This document shows positions 1 to 7,600 of a stretch of DNA of 47,847 nucleotides, piece after piece. The stretch covers positions 1-47,847 of the forward strand of contig CAZDGV010000009.1 in assembly GCA_964505195.1 (NCBI GenBank), read 5' to 3'. The stretch is from CAZDGV01 sp964505195 (GTDB lineage Bacteria; Bacteroidota; Bacteroidia; Chitinophagales; Chitinophagaceae). Position 1 is the first letter of the stretch. Each line of letters starts with the position of its first letter. Under the pieces are notes generated by a model. It worked only from the letters and a program-made list of their open reading frames with translations, ran no database searches and was not told the DNA's origin. The position numbers were made by a program, and so were the translations under genes.

Positions 1-602
1 GAATGCACCATGGCAGTCATACAGTATCGACCGAATTACTCAACACTTACGATGCCCAACTTTCCGAAGCTGGCGATAAGATTTTTGCAATGAGGAATGC
101 ATTTCTACCTGATTTTTTTAAATGGGTGGCCAGTTTCTATGCGGAAATTTCGAATGAGCAGGAAAAAACTGCTTTTCAGTACGAAAGCAAACTACAGGAA
201 ACATCCATGGCTGAGCTGCTATCGCAAAACCGAGAAAAAGATATCTATACTCAAAGAACCGGACAGGGCATTCACCGCGATGATTTATTGTTACTTATGA
301 ATGAAGCCCCTTTTCGGAATAATGCATCACAGGGACAGAAAAAAAGTTTACTCTTTGCGCTTAAACTCGCTGAAGCAGAAGTGATGCACATCAAAAAGGG
401 ATATGCGCCCGTATTGCTGCTCGATGATGTTTTTGAAAAGTTGGATGCACAAAGAATGCACCAGCTGCTGGCCTATGTGTGTAAAAAAAGAGATGGACAG
501 GTATTTATTACCGACACGCATAAGGAGAGAATCGGAAAACATTTCGAAACATTAGGCGTATCATATCAGTTGATTGAGTTAACAGGAGATCAAAGTCAAT
601 AA
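1..602 (+). CDS. recF: RecF, DNA replication/repair ATPase (3' part only)
   Basis: C-terminal 199 residues of RecF, the ABC/SMC-like ATPase that acts with RecO and RecR to load RecA at single-strand gaps. The window opens inside the gene; complete codons begin at base 3, and the ATG there is internal. Seen in the fragment: the RecF-type element GIHRDDL (residues 89-95), the ABC signature SQGQKKS (109-115) and a Walker B with D-loop, PVLLLDDVFEKLD (136-148). The N-terminal Walker A lies outside the window. It is followed after 31 bp by a DUF721 gene that has its own -7 box, so the two may be separately expressed. Assignment to the RecF family is secure from the motifs and their order. Confidence 0.93.
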   Translation, partial: MHHGSHTVSTELLNTYDAQLSEAGDKIFAMRNAFLPDFFKWVASFYAEISNEQEKTAFQYESKLQETSMAELLSQNREKDIYTQRTGQGIHRDDLLLLMNEAPFRNNASQGQKKSLLFALKLAEAEVMHIKKGYAPVLLLDDVFEKLDAQRMHQLLAYVCKKRDGQVFITDTHKERIGKHFETLGVSYQLIELTGDQSQ

Positions 603-621
603 ATTAAAGGAAGATTTCAGT

Positions 622-629
622 TACTTTTG
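622..629 (+). promoter_or_regulatory. -7 promoter box TACTTTTG for the DUF721 gene
   Basis: Matches the Bacteroidetes -7 consensus TAnnTTTG. It ends four bases (AACC) before the ATG at 634, so transcription starting about 5-7 bases downstream would give a leaderless mRNA. No -33 TTG at 19 bp spacing. Confidence 0.5.
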
Positions 630-633
630 AACC

Positions 634-915
634 ATGGCAGAATTATCCATACAGCAAGCCATTCAGCAGTTTCTCGACAAAAGCAAACTGAAAGGGAAAA
701 TGCAGTCGCTCCAAATTCACGATGTATGGGGCGAACTGATGGGCACTACCATTGCGCGCTATACCGACGAAATTCAACTGATTGACCACAAGCTCATCAT
801 AACTACCAGCATGGCGCCCTTAAAACAAGAGCTGGTGTATCAACAAGAAAAAATACGAAACCGCATTAATGAATATTTCAACGAACATGTGGTAAGAGAG
901 GTGATTATTCGCTAA
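634..915 (+). CDS. DUF721 (DciA-like) protein
   Basis: A 93-residue protein of the DUF721 family. It shows the family's compact alpha-beta layout: an N-terminal helix ending in LKGKMQ, the HDVWGELMG helix (about 29-37), a strand pair around QLIDHKLIITTS, then a helix leading to the end NEHVVREVIIR. In other phyla DUF721 includes DciA, a loader of the replicative helicase DnaB; a gene beside recF fits a replication role, but function here is inference. The start at 634 is the only in-frame ATG near the domain start and lies directly after a -7 box. The protein is short, with essentially only the core domain. Confidence 0.8.
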   Translation: MAELSIQQAIQQFLDKSKLKGKMQSLQIHDVWGELMGTTIARYTDEIQLIDHKLIITTSMAPLKQELVYQQEKIRNRINEYFNEHVVREVIIR

Positions 916-1033
916 GCCCAAGCATCATTATATCTTTTAATTATCGGCATCATCTTAATAGCTGATTACACTCATAAACTTGATGGAACAGACTGAAATA
1001 TTTTGAGTGCTCATTCATTCAAATAAACCGGTC

Positions 1034-1417
1034 ATGTCTCAAAAAAACACCTTCAAGATTGCACACGAGCACCAGGAATGGGGTTCGTCAATCGAAAACT
1101 TACACATTAAAATAAGCGCACTACAGGACATACTAACACAACTGGCAGTAGGTATGGAAGATGATGCATCGCTGAAACAGGTAGCGCATTTTCAGAATCA
1201 GTTCATCATACAGCGCAATCACATTGATGAGGTAGAACACGCCATACACCTTCACATTGATCGTTTTGAAGCGGGGGCTAAAAAAGAAATACAGGATCCC
1301 ACTAATTCGCTTAAAAAGGAACACAAAAGCATTCCGGAATCCTTAAACGAACTTTCAAGCACCTTGATCGCACTTGAAAAGGAATTAAAACATTTCGCAG
1401 AACAATCAGCTGGATAA
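1034..1417 (+). CDS. small helical protein of unknown function
   Basis: Encodes 127 residues with no signal peptide or membrane segment. The sequence is mostly charged helix rich in Glu, Lys, His and Gln, with heptad-like stretches (about 20-50 and 95-125), suggesting a helical bundle or coiled coil. I do not recognise a family. The ATG at 1034 (MSQKNTFKIAHEHQEW) is preferred over an in-frame GTG at 1007. It follows DUF721 after about 118 bp and ends 3 bp from the convergent permease gene. The reading frame is long relative to its neighbours' shadow frames and uses similar codons, so it is probably real. Confidence 0.6.
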   Translation: MSQKNTFKIAHEHQEWGSSIENLHIKISALQDILTQLAVGMEDDASLKQVAHFQNQFIIQRNHIDEVEHAIHLHIDRFEAGAKKEIQDPTNSLKKEHKSIPESLNELSSTLIALEKELKHFAEQSAG

Positions 1418-1420
1418 AAA

Positions 1421-2473
1421 TTAAGAGCGGATTCGCACTCTTGGATCTATCATAGCATATAGAATATCTGCAAGCATATTCATGCAAACGAAAATAAAAG
1501 CAGCAAAGAGTACTGCTCCCATTACTACGGGGTAGTCGAGTTTTTCAAGTGCATCAACCGTAACTTTTCCGATGCCCTTCCACCCGAAAATATATTCAAC
1601 GAAAAACGATCCGGCAAGCAGTTCCGCAAACCAACCGGTAATAGCTGTGATAACAGGATTGAGTGCGTTGCGCAAAGCATGCTTCCAAATAACCGTGCGC
1701 TTGCGTAATCCTTTTGCCACGGCGGTGCGAATAAAATCATGATTCATCACATCCAACATGGCACTTCTAGTAAGCTGCGTTATAATAGCGAGGGGACGGA
1801 TACCCAGCGTGATGGCGGGCAGAATAAGGTTTTGCAGACTGAGTATTTTTTCTCCCGTTGCGGGATCAAACTCAAACCAACTGCCTGTCATATACAATCC
1901 CGTAAAATCATTTAGTAAGAATCCGAAAATCCAGGCAATCAGGATGCCCATAAAAAAAGAAGGCGCCGAAATACCGAGGATGCTGGCAAAAACCGAGGAC
2001 GTATCGAGCCAAGTGTCTTTGTTTGTTGCCGCAATCACGCCTAAAAAAATACCCAAAACAGTAGCAATGAGCATAGCGGCTGTTGCCAGCATGATAGTGC
2101 CGGGCAAGGCATCACGTAGCACTTCCATCACCTCTTTTTTGGTTTGATAGCTGCGTCGCAAATAGGGCCATTTGAGTCCTACTTTCGTTTGCGCACCAAT
2201 AAAAATTCCTTTGAGTTGCTTTTTGGCTATGTCATCTTCCGTGTGTACAGCAATCGGGGAAATATCATTGCAATACAATACAAATTGTTTCCATCGTGGC
2301 TGATCTAAATACAGTTCCTTTCTGATATTGGAAATGGTTGCGCTGTCGCCCGTTTGTCCCAACACCAAACGCGCGGGATCACCAAAACCCTGAAACATCC
2401 AAAACACCAGCGTAACAACGCCTGCCAATACAAGCAGTCCGTAAGTGAGTTTGCGCAGGAAATAGTTGATCAA
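1421..2473 (-). CDS. DppB-type ABC transporter permease
   Basis: A 350-residue inner-membrane permease of the dipeptide/oligopeptide (DppB/OppB) family. Seen: an N-terminal membrane helix (YGLLVLAGVVTLVFWMFQGF), a long soluble insert (about 45-120), five further hydrophobic segments and the EAA loop for the ATPase (AKGLRKRTVIWKHALRN, about residues 255-271). The end ADILYAMIDPRVR is typical. No ATG is available: the frame opens at TTG, 10 bases after the stop of the upstream membrane-protein gene, consistent with co-transcription. The partner permease, ATPases and binding protein are not in the window, so the substrate cannot be named; peptide or nickel uptake are family possibilities. Confidence 0.85.
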   Translation of the reverse strand: MINYFLRKLTYGLLVLAGVVTLVFWMFQGFGDPARLVLGQTGDSATISNIRKELYLDQPRWKQFVLYCNDISPIAVHTEDDIAKKQLKGIFIGAQTKVGLKWPYLRRSYQTKKEVMEVLRDALPGTIMLATAAMLIATVLGIFLGVIAATNKDTWLDTSSVFASILGISAPSFFMGILIAWIFGFLLNDFTGLYMTGSWFEFDPATGEKILSLQNLILPAITLGIRPLAIITQLTRSAMLDVMNHDFIRTAVAKGLRKRTVIWKHALRNALNPVITAITGWFAELLAGSFFVEYIFGWKGIGKVTVDALEKLDYPVVMGAVLFAAFIFVCMNMLADILYAMIDPRVRIRS

Positions 2474-2483
2474 GGTGATGTTT

Positions 2484-3593
2484 TTATTGCGTTGCTTTTA
2501 TCCATACATCGATTTGATCAAAGTCAGCTCCACTCCACTTCTTGCGTACCACAGGACCTTCCATGGCATAAATCACAGGAATGGCACGCGCTGCTGTTTT
2601 AATAGCTGTTACATCACAGGATAAAATGTGAGCCGCGGTGATCGCTTTGTTTTGAGCAAAGAATGAGATTGCTTTTTGTGGCTGTCCGGTAACCACCAAC
2701 AGGGACTGTGATTGTGCGATGTTTATTGCAAAGCTTTTCCAAGCCGGATCAGCTTCCATTTTTTCAAAGTGCTGAATAAACAGCAAAAAGTATTTTCCGC
2801 TTCTATTCAATACGGGCAAAGTAGTATCAATACCTGACTGCGTTTGCAAAACAAAATCACGAATGGGAGGCTGATTGTTTTTTCCACGCTTTACAAGTAC
2901 CTGTTTGCGGTCGATAAATTTCCAGGTGCTGTCGGGAAGCGCTTCTACAGAAAACTCCTGTTGCTTACCATTCTTTTCATAAAAAAATCTTATTTCAAAT
3001 ACATCGGGAATCGCATTGGCTGGCATTTCCATTTGCTCCAAAAGATTGTTTCCTGCTTTGAAGGGAAGACAGTCGATGATGGGCAAGTGTTTCAGCACAT
3101 ACCATTGTAAAGCCATGCTAAGCAACAGCGAAGTAAAGAAAATGGATAAGGAGGCAGTCTTATTGAAAATGGGTTGTACCCGCTTTTGAAAAATGAAAAT
3201 GAAAACAATCATGCATAGAAGGATCAGATCCTTAATGAAAGACTCCATTGGCAGTAAAGGAATGCAATCCCCGAAACATCCGCAGGCAGTAATCTTTCCG
3301 GAGAAAACAGCATAGCCCGTGAGAAAACTGAAAAAGGTAATCAACAGTAACAAGAGCGCGCTGAACAATCGCATTTGCCAGCCAAGCAGCAGGGCAATGC
3401 CGGCAACAATTTCAAAGGCAATCATACCCACAGAAAAAGGAAGACTGAGCTGTATTAACCATGTAATATGCAGCGCTTCCATAAACTCCTCCATTTTATA
3501 GGAGAGTCCGATGGGATCATTCGCCTTAATCAAACCAGAAGCAAGAAAAAGCAAGCCGGTTACCCAACGAAAAATATGCAGCAGCCTGATCAT
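2484..3593 (-). CDS. DoxX/MauE-like membrane protein (BT_3928 family)
   Basis: A 369-residue protein with an N-terminal four-helix DoxX/MauE membrane domain (about 1-150) and a soluble C-terminal part (about 190-369). The cysteine cluster CGCFGDC (104-110) in the loop after the third helix resembles the MauE motif and points to a redox-active site. The C-terminal part has alternating strands and helices (KYFLLFIQHFEKM, SLLVVTGQP, AIPVIYAMEG), suggestive of a thioredoxin-like fold without a CXXC. It resembles the Bacteroidetes BT_3928 family, which is commonly next to DUF1599, as here. Its ATG overlaps the DUF1599 stop (ATGA, 3590-3593). Molecular function is not established. Confidence 0.8.
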   Translation of the reverse strand: MIRLLHIFRWVTGLLFLASGLIKANDPIGLSYKMEEFMEALHITWLIQLSLPFSVGMIAFEIVAGIALLLGWQMRLFSALLLLLITFFSFLTGYAVFSGKITACGCFGDCIPLLPMESFIKDLILLCMIVFIFIFQKRVQPIFNKTASLSIFFTSLLLSMALQWYVLKHLPIIDCLPFKAGNNLLEQMEMPANAIPDVFEIRFFYEKNGKQQEFSVEALPDSTWKFIDRKQVLVKRGKNNQPPIRDFVLQTQSGIDTTLPVLNRSGKYFLLFIQHFEKMEADPAWKSFAINIAQSQSLLVVTGQPQKAISFFAQNKAITAAHILSCDVTAIKTAARAIPVIYAMEGPVVRKKWSGADFDQIDVWIKATQ

Positions 3594-4147
3594 GCATCAT
3601 GTTTTCCTTCTCCGATCAATATCAGCGCAAATACAGCATAGTTGATGATGTCCAAAAAATTGGCGTCAATCCCTTCACTGATAAGCGTCTTTCCCTCATT
3701 GCCGATGATCTGACGAATACGTTGGAGTTTTGAGAGAATCAGATCTACAAAACTTTCCTGGCTCATTTCACGCCAAGCTTCGCCGTAGTCGTGATTTTTA
3801 TCGAGCATGAGCGCCTTTGCCATTTCCGCAATGCGATTGTAATGCGAGCCCACTGCAACAGCATCCAGCTCTTCAGGCGCGGCCGTTTCTAGCTGCAGCT
3901 GCATCATACCGATGATGCCATAATTGAGTATACCGCGGAATTCCGAACTAATTGTATCACCAATTCGCTGCTCTCCTTTTTCCTGGATTGTACGAATTCT
4001 TTTGGCTTTGATGTAGATCTGATCGGCAATGGAAATCGTACGGTACACCCGCCAGGAGGTACCATAATCTTTGGTTTTCTTAATGAAAATATCTTTACAA
4101 TCGTGAATTACCTGTTCGTACTGCTCAATGGTATCTTTAACTTGCAT
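3590..4147 (-). CDS. DUF1599 (nucleotide modification associated domain 1) protein
   Basis: 185 residues with a clear internal duplication: the first half has DYGTSWR, then AKRIRTI and ILNYGIIGMM; the second half has DYGEAWR, then LQRIRQI and IINYAVFALI at matching spacing. This is the DUF1599 family, predicted to be linked to nucleotide metabolism or modification; I infer nothing more precise. The start is the ATG at 4147 (MQVKDTIEQYEQV). A -7 box at 4171-4178 would lie inside the coding region if the upstream ATG at 4189 were used, which supports the shorter form. It is first in a translationally coupled operon with the DoxX/MauE-like and permease genes. Confidence 0.82.
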   Translation of the reverse strand: MQVKDTIEQYEQVIHDCKDIFIKKTKDYGTSWRVYRTISIADQIYIKAKRIRTIQEKGEQRIGDTISSEFRGILNYGIIGMMQLQLETAAPEELDAVAVGSHYNRIAEMAKALMLDKNHDYGEAWREMSQESFVDLILSKLQRIRQIIGNEGKTLISEGIDANFLDIINYAVFALILIGEGKHDA

Positions 4148-4170
4148 GCGTGGGTGATCTAAGAATATTT

Positions 4171-4178
4171 CAAAAATA
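4171..4178 (-). promoter_or_regulatory. -7 promoter box TATTTTTG for the DUF1599 operon
   Basis: Matches TAnnTTTG on the minus strand, 23 bases before the ATG at 4147, in the divergent region with folP. It decides the start of the DUF1599 gene. No clear -33 element. Confidence 0.45.
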
Positions 4179-4192
4179 AGCATAAGCACAGA

Positions 4193-5023
4193 ATGTTTAC
4201 ATTGAATTGCAAAGGAAAACTGCTAACCATTACAGAGCCGGTGGTGATGGGAATCATGAATATAACACCCGACTCATTTTATGGCGGAAGCAGAATGCAG
4301 GGTGAAAATGCCTGGATTGCTGCGGCAGATGCCATGCTTAAGCATGGCGCGTTCATATTGGATATTGGTGGACAAAGCACCCGCCCCGGCAGTACAGCCC
4401 TCGATGCTGCTGCAGAAAAAGAAAGGGTCATTCCTGCCATCCGTACCATTCATCAACATTTTCCGGATGCAATCCTCTCAATAGATACTTACCACAGCGC
4501 AGTAGCAGCAGCTGCAGTGCAGGCAGGAGCTTGCATTGTAAACGATATTAGTGCGGGTAATATGGATCCGAAAATGATTCCGCTAGTAGCTGAAATGCGT
4601 GTACCTTATATTGCCATGCACATGAAAGGCACGCCTGCCACGATGGATCAACATGCTACTTATGAAAATGTAGCCATGGAAGTGCTCGATTACTTTATTG
4701 CAAAAACGCAAGAACTGCAGCAGGCAGGCATCCAAGATGTGATCATCGATCCGGGATTTGGATTCAGCAAAACCGTTCAACAGAATTTCGAACTGCTTCA
4801 AAACCTGCACCTGCTAAAAGTGCTTGAAAAGCCATTGCTAGCAGGGCTTTCTCGCAAATCGACCATTTGGAAAACATTGGGCATAACGCCCGATGAAGCA
4901 CTGAACGGAACCACTGTACTCAATACCCTTGCATTACAACAGGGCGCCTCTATCTTAAGAGTGCATGATGTAAAAGAAGCCGTTGAAGCAGTTCGCCTAT
5001 ATCAAGCGTTTCAGAAGGCCTAA
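4193..5023 (+). CDS. folP: dihydropteroate synthase
   Basis: 276 residues. Joins p-aminobenzoate to the pterin diphosphate to make dihydropteroate in cytosolic folate synthesis. Both family signatures are visible: GIMNITPDSFYGGSR (about 20-34) and ILDIGGQSTRPGS (about 56-68). Also present are SIDTYHS, NDISAG, the pterin-binding DPGFGFSKT (about 186-194) and GLSRKS (about 223-228). The length is usual for the family. The gene diverges from the DUF1599 operon across 45 bp; I see no good -7 box in front of it. It converges on the FKBP gene with a 9 bp gap and no obvious terminator. Confidence 0.96.
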   Translation: MFTLNCKGKLLTITEPVVMGIMNITPDSFYGGSRMQGENAWIAAADAMLKHGAFILDIGGQSTRPGSTALDAAAEKERVIPAIRTIHQHFPDAILSIDTYHSAVAAAAVQAGACIVNDISAGNMDPKMIPLVAEMRVPYIAMHMKGTPATMDQHATYENVAMEVLDYFIAKTQELQQAGIQDVIIDPGFGFSKTVQQNFELLQNLHLLKVLEKPLLAGLSRKSTIWKTLGITPDEALNGTTVLNTLALQQGASILRVHDVKEAVEAVRLYQAFQKA

Positions 5024-5032
5024 CCAAATGAA

Positions 5033-5956
5033 TTACTGATTCCCGCCATTACCCTGCGCATTAGAAGGCATGGGTGGCATTTCGGGCATCTTTGGTGCAT
5101 CCTTGATATCCAGCACTTCAATTTCGAAAATCAGGTTTTCGAACGACTGAATACGCGGTGGTGCACCCTGCTGTCCATAAGCCATCATGGAAGGAATAAA
5201 GATGACTCCTTTGCCTCCTTTTGCAAACTGGCGCACACCCTCTTCAAAACCGGGTATGGCACCCATTTGGCCGATCGTGAGCGGAAGCGGATCGGTATGA
5301 CCAAAACTGGAATCAACATTGGAATCGAACGCAACACCTTTAAAGTTCTTACCGGTGTATTTGATGCTTACTTGCTTTCCGCTGTCGGGAAGCGCTCCTT
5401 CACCTTTTTTCAACACCTGAACATAAACACCCTTTTGTGTTTTAACAGCGTTGATTTTATTTTTTTGCAAATGAGCTTCAATGGCCTGCACCTCACGTTC
5501 TTTTTGCAGCTCGAGTTCTTTGTTGAAGTCGTTCTGTGCCTGAGTAATATCGGAGAAAGATTCAATTACACGCAGAAATATCTTTCGCTTCTCACCTTTT
5601 TTAGCGCCCGGCATTGCACCACCCATCATCTTCGAAAGGGTATCCATGCTCTGCACCACCACAGCACTGTCGCCCACACGCAAAAGTTTAAAAATTTCTG
5701 ATACATCATAAGGTCTGCCTACGCTATCTACCATATCATAGGCAGGAACGCGACCATAGGTTTCATAAAAAACAGAATCGCCCATTTTGCCAATAACCTG
5801 GAATTTCACTACCTGACCGGGTTTTAAGGCATCGCCTTTTTTGCCAGGAATGATTTTATAGAGCAGTCCGGATTTGGTTTTCTTGAAATTATCAGCACAG
5901 GATGTTGCCATCAATGCAATGGCAGCCAACATAAAAACAAATGAAATTTTTCTCAT
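5033..5956 (-). CDS. lipoprotein FKBP-type peptidyl-prolyl isomerase
   Basis: 307 residues. Begins with a lipoprotein signal (lipobox MATSC, Cys20), so it is likely anchored in the envelope, facing the periplasm. The C-terminal half (about 175-285) is a complete FKBP_C domain: VSIKYTGK, the FDSN element, IGQMGAIPGFEEGV, and IPSMMAYGQQG with the aromatic/Tyr positions of the active site. The N-terminal half (about 28-135) looks like a second, degenerate FKBP-like unit (GQVVKFQVIG), linked by a charged helix (QKEREVQAIEAHLQKNKI). Bacteroidetes have several such proteins, including gliding protein GldI; this one cannot be called GldI from sequence alone. The tail is Pro/Gly/Asn-rich. Lies 19 bp after nrnA, so probably co-transcribed. 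Confidence 0.9.
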   Translation of the reverse strand: MRKISFVFMLAAIALMATSCADNFKKTKSGLLYKIIPGKKGDALKPGQVVKFQVIGKMGDSVFYETYGRVPAYDMVDSVGRPYDVSEIFKLLRVGDSAVVVQSMDTLSKMMGGAMPGAKKGEKRKIFLRVIESFSDITQAQNDFNKELELQKEREVQAIEAHLQKNKINAVKTQKGVYVQVLKKGEGALPDSGKQVSIKYTGKNFKGVAFDSNVDSSFGHTDPLPLTIGQMGAIPGFEEGVRQFAKGGKGVIFIPSMMAYGQQGAPPRIQSFENLIFEIEVLDIKDAPKMPEMPPMPSNAQGNGGNQ

Positions 5957-5975
5957 GATATGTATTTATAAAAAA

Positions 5976-6983
5976 TTATTGAAGTTCATTTTGATAGGTT
6001 CGGATCACTTCCTTAAAACGCTGCACATTCGCCTCTAAACTCTCATCACTCTCTCCTCCCGCAGCATTGTAATGACCTCCTCCATTGAAATGATTACGGG
6101 CAAATGTATTGCAGTCGAACAATCCTTTACTACGAAAACTCCATTTTCTTTTCTCATCGCGGTCAATTACCAGGGCTGCCAGCTTAATACCTTGTATACC
6201 TAAAGGATAGTTTACCAGTCCTTCCGTATCACCGGTTTTTATTTGATAACGTAGCAAATCCTGCTTAGTTACCCATATAAATGCGGTATTAATATCATAG
6301 TACAACTCCATGCGATGCAAAAGCACATGGCCGATAAAACGAAATCTGTTCTCTAAAAAATTATCATAAATATGCTCGTGAATTTTGGTATGCTCCAGTC
6401 CTTCTTTCTTGAAATGCGCAATCATTTCATGTACCGATGCAGTGGTAGAGGAGAAACGAAAGGAACCGGTATCGGCCATGGTGCCGGCATACAAACACTG
6501 CATTGCGTCAATAGAAAGATGTACCGACAATCCGGAATGCATGATGAAGTCGTACACCATTTCGCAAGTTGAGCTTTTGCCTGTATCGCTGATGCCATAT
6601 ACAAACTGATCTACCTGCGGCTGACGGTGATGATCGATGAGAATTTTAACCGCCGGTGTAACCGACAAAATTCCCGCCATATGTTTGGTACGGTCGAGCG
6701 TGTTGAAGTCAAGACAAAATATCCAATCAGCTTTTTCCAGCAGTGTTGTACAATGCGCTCGGTTGCTTTCAAAGTCGAGCACTGTTTCGCAGCCGGGCAT
6801 CCAGTTCAAAAAACCAGCCCAATTGGTAGGAGCAATTACCTGCACATCATGCCCAATGCTTTTAAGAAAATGATACAACCCTAAGGAAGAACCCATGGCA
6901 TCCGGATCGGGCTTTTGGTGGGTTGTAACTACCACCTTGCGAGGCGAGGACAAAAGAGGATATATTTCGCTGACGGGCTTCAT
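5976..6983 (-). CDS. nrnA: DHH/DHHA1 phosphoesterase, NrnA-like (oligoribonuclease / pAp phosphatase)
   Basis: 335 residues. DHH phosphoesterase with the expected metal-binding motifs in order: THQKPDPDAMGSSLG (about 21-35), LDFN (about 95-98), LIDHHRQP, the DHH signature (about 136-143), and MADTGSFRFS (about 188-197). The C-terminal DHHA1 domain ends with FNGGGHYNAAGG (about 298-309), the usual GGGH element. Family members degrade nano-RNA to mononucleotides and dephosphorylate pAp; the exact substrate is inferred. It has its own promoter (6994-7025), diverges from ndk and runs into the FKBP gene 19 bp downstream. Confidence 0.9.
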   Translation of the reverse strand: MKPVSEIYPLLSSPRKVVVTTHQKPDPDAMGSSLGLYHFLKSIGHDVQVIAPTNWAGFLNWMPGCETVLDFESNRAHCTTLLEKADWIFCLDFNTLDRTKHMAGILSVTPAVKILIDHHRQPQVDQFVYGISDTGKSSTCEMVYDFIMHSGLSVHLSIDAMQCLYAGTMADTGSFRFSSTTASVHEMIAHFKKEGLEHTKIHEHIYDNFLENRFRFIGHVLLHRMELYYDINTAFIWVTKQDLLRYQIKTGDTEGLVNYPLGIQGIKLAALVIDRDEKRKWSFRSKGLFDCNTFARNHFNGGGHYNAAGGESDESLEANVQRFKEVIRTYQNELQ

Positions 6984-6993
6984 ATAAGTGCTT

Positions 6994-7025
6994 GCAAATG
7001 TAAACGTTCAGGGCAAGACCACCAA
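6994..7025 (-). promoter_or_regulatory. promoter of nrnA: TTG-N20-TACATTTG
   Basis: Minus-strand -7 box TACATTTGC at 6994-7002 with TTG 20 bases upstream (7023-7025). It ends 11 bases before the ATG at 6983. Confidence 0.6.
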
Positions 7026-7053
7026 TTTGTGCAGCCGGTTGCAGAATTAGTGC

Positions 7054-7062
7054 TAACTTTGC
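7054..7062 (+). promoter_or_regulatory. -7 promoter box TAACTTTGC for ndk
   Basis: Matches TAnnTTTG, giving a leader of roughly 30 bases before the ATG at 7099. The nearest TTTG upstream (7026-7029) is 24 bases away, longer than the 18-20 seen at other promoters here. Confidence 0.55.
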
Positions 7063-7098
7063 GGCCGCAAACATTGAAATAACCACAATACATACATT

Positions 7099-7515
7099 AT
7101 GAGCAACAGAACCTTAACAATGATTAAGCCCGATGCAATGAGAAAAGGAGATGCAGGAGGTATTTTAGACATGATCCTAAAAGCAGGTTTCCGCATTGTG
7201 GCTTTGAAGCAACTAAAGCTGAGCGAGGAAAAAGCGGGTGAGTTTTACGCCGTACACAAAGAGCGCCCCTTTTATGGCGAGCTCGTTTCTTTTATGAGCA
7301 GCGGCCCTATTATTGCAGCCATTCTGGAAAAAGAAAACGCCGTTGCGGATTTTCGCAAACTGATTGGCGCTACTGATCCCGCGAAAGCAGAGGAAGGCAC
7401 CATTCGTAAAAAATTTGCAGCATCTGTTGGCGAAAATGCAGTGCATGGAAGCGACAGCGATGAAAATGCAAAAATTGAAGGCGATTTCTTCTTCAGCAGC
7501 CTGGAAAGATTCTAA
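7099..7515 (+). CDS. ndk: nucleoside diphosphate kinase
   Basis: 138 residues, normal length. Transfers the terminal phosphate of ATP to nucleoside diphosphates through a phosphohistidine. Seen: the N-terminal TLTMIKPDAM with the ATP-binding Lys, and the active-site signature NAVHGSDS with His116. Monocistronic: it has its own -7 box and is followed by a strong terminator. A very confident call. Confidence 0.98.
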   Translation: MSNRTLTMIKPDAMRKGDAGGILDMILKAGFRIVALKQLKLSEEKAGEFYAVHKERPFYGELVSFMSSGPIIAAILEKENAVADFRKLIGATDPAKAEEGTIRKKFAASVGENAVHGSDSDENAKIEGDFFFSSLERF

Positions 7516-7533
7516 TCAAGAACATACTCAACG

Positions 7534-7563
7534 AAAAAACTCCGGCATACCGGAGTTTTTTTT
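7534..7563. terminator. bidirectional terminator between ndk and thiolase
   Basis: Perfect 7-bp stem ACTCCGG / CCGGAGT with a CATA loop, flanked by A-run and T-run, so it can end transcription of ndk (plus) and of the convergent thiolase gene (minus). Confidence 0.92.
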
Positions 7564-7600
7564 ATGCTTGATGCTATCAAAAGAATCTCACTTTAAAAAT

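Noticed and set aside
2354..2602. 82-codon plus-strand frame across the permease start
   Set aside because: Overlaps two coupled minus-strand genes and has no coding features.
5267..5701. 144-codon plus-strand frame opposite the FKBP gene
   Set aside because: Shadow of a clearly real lipoprotein gene.
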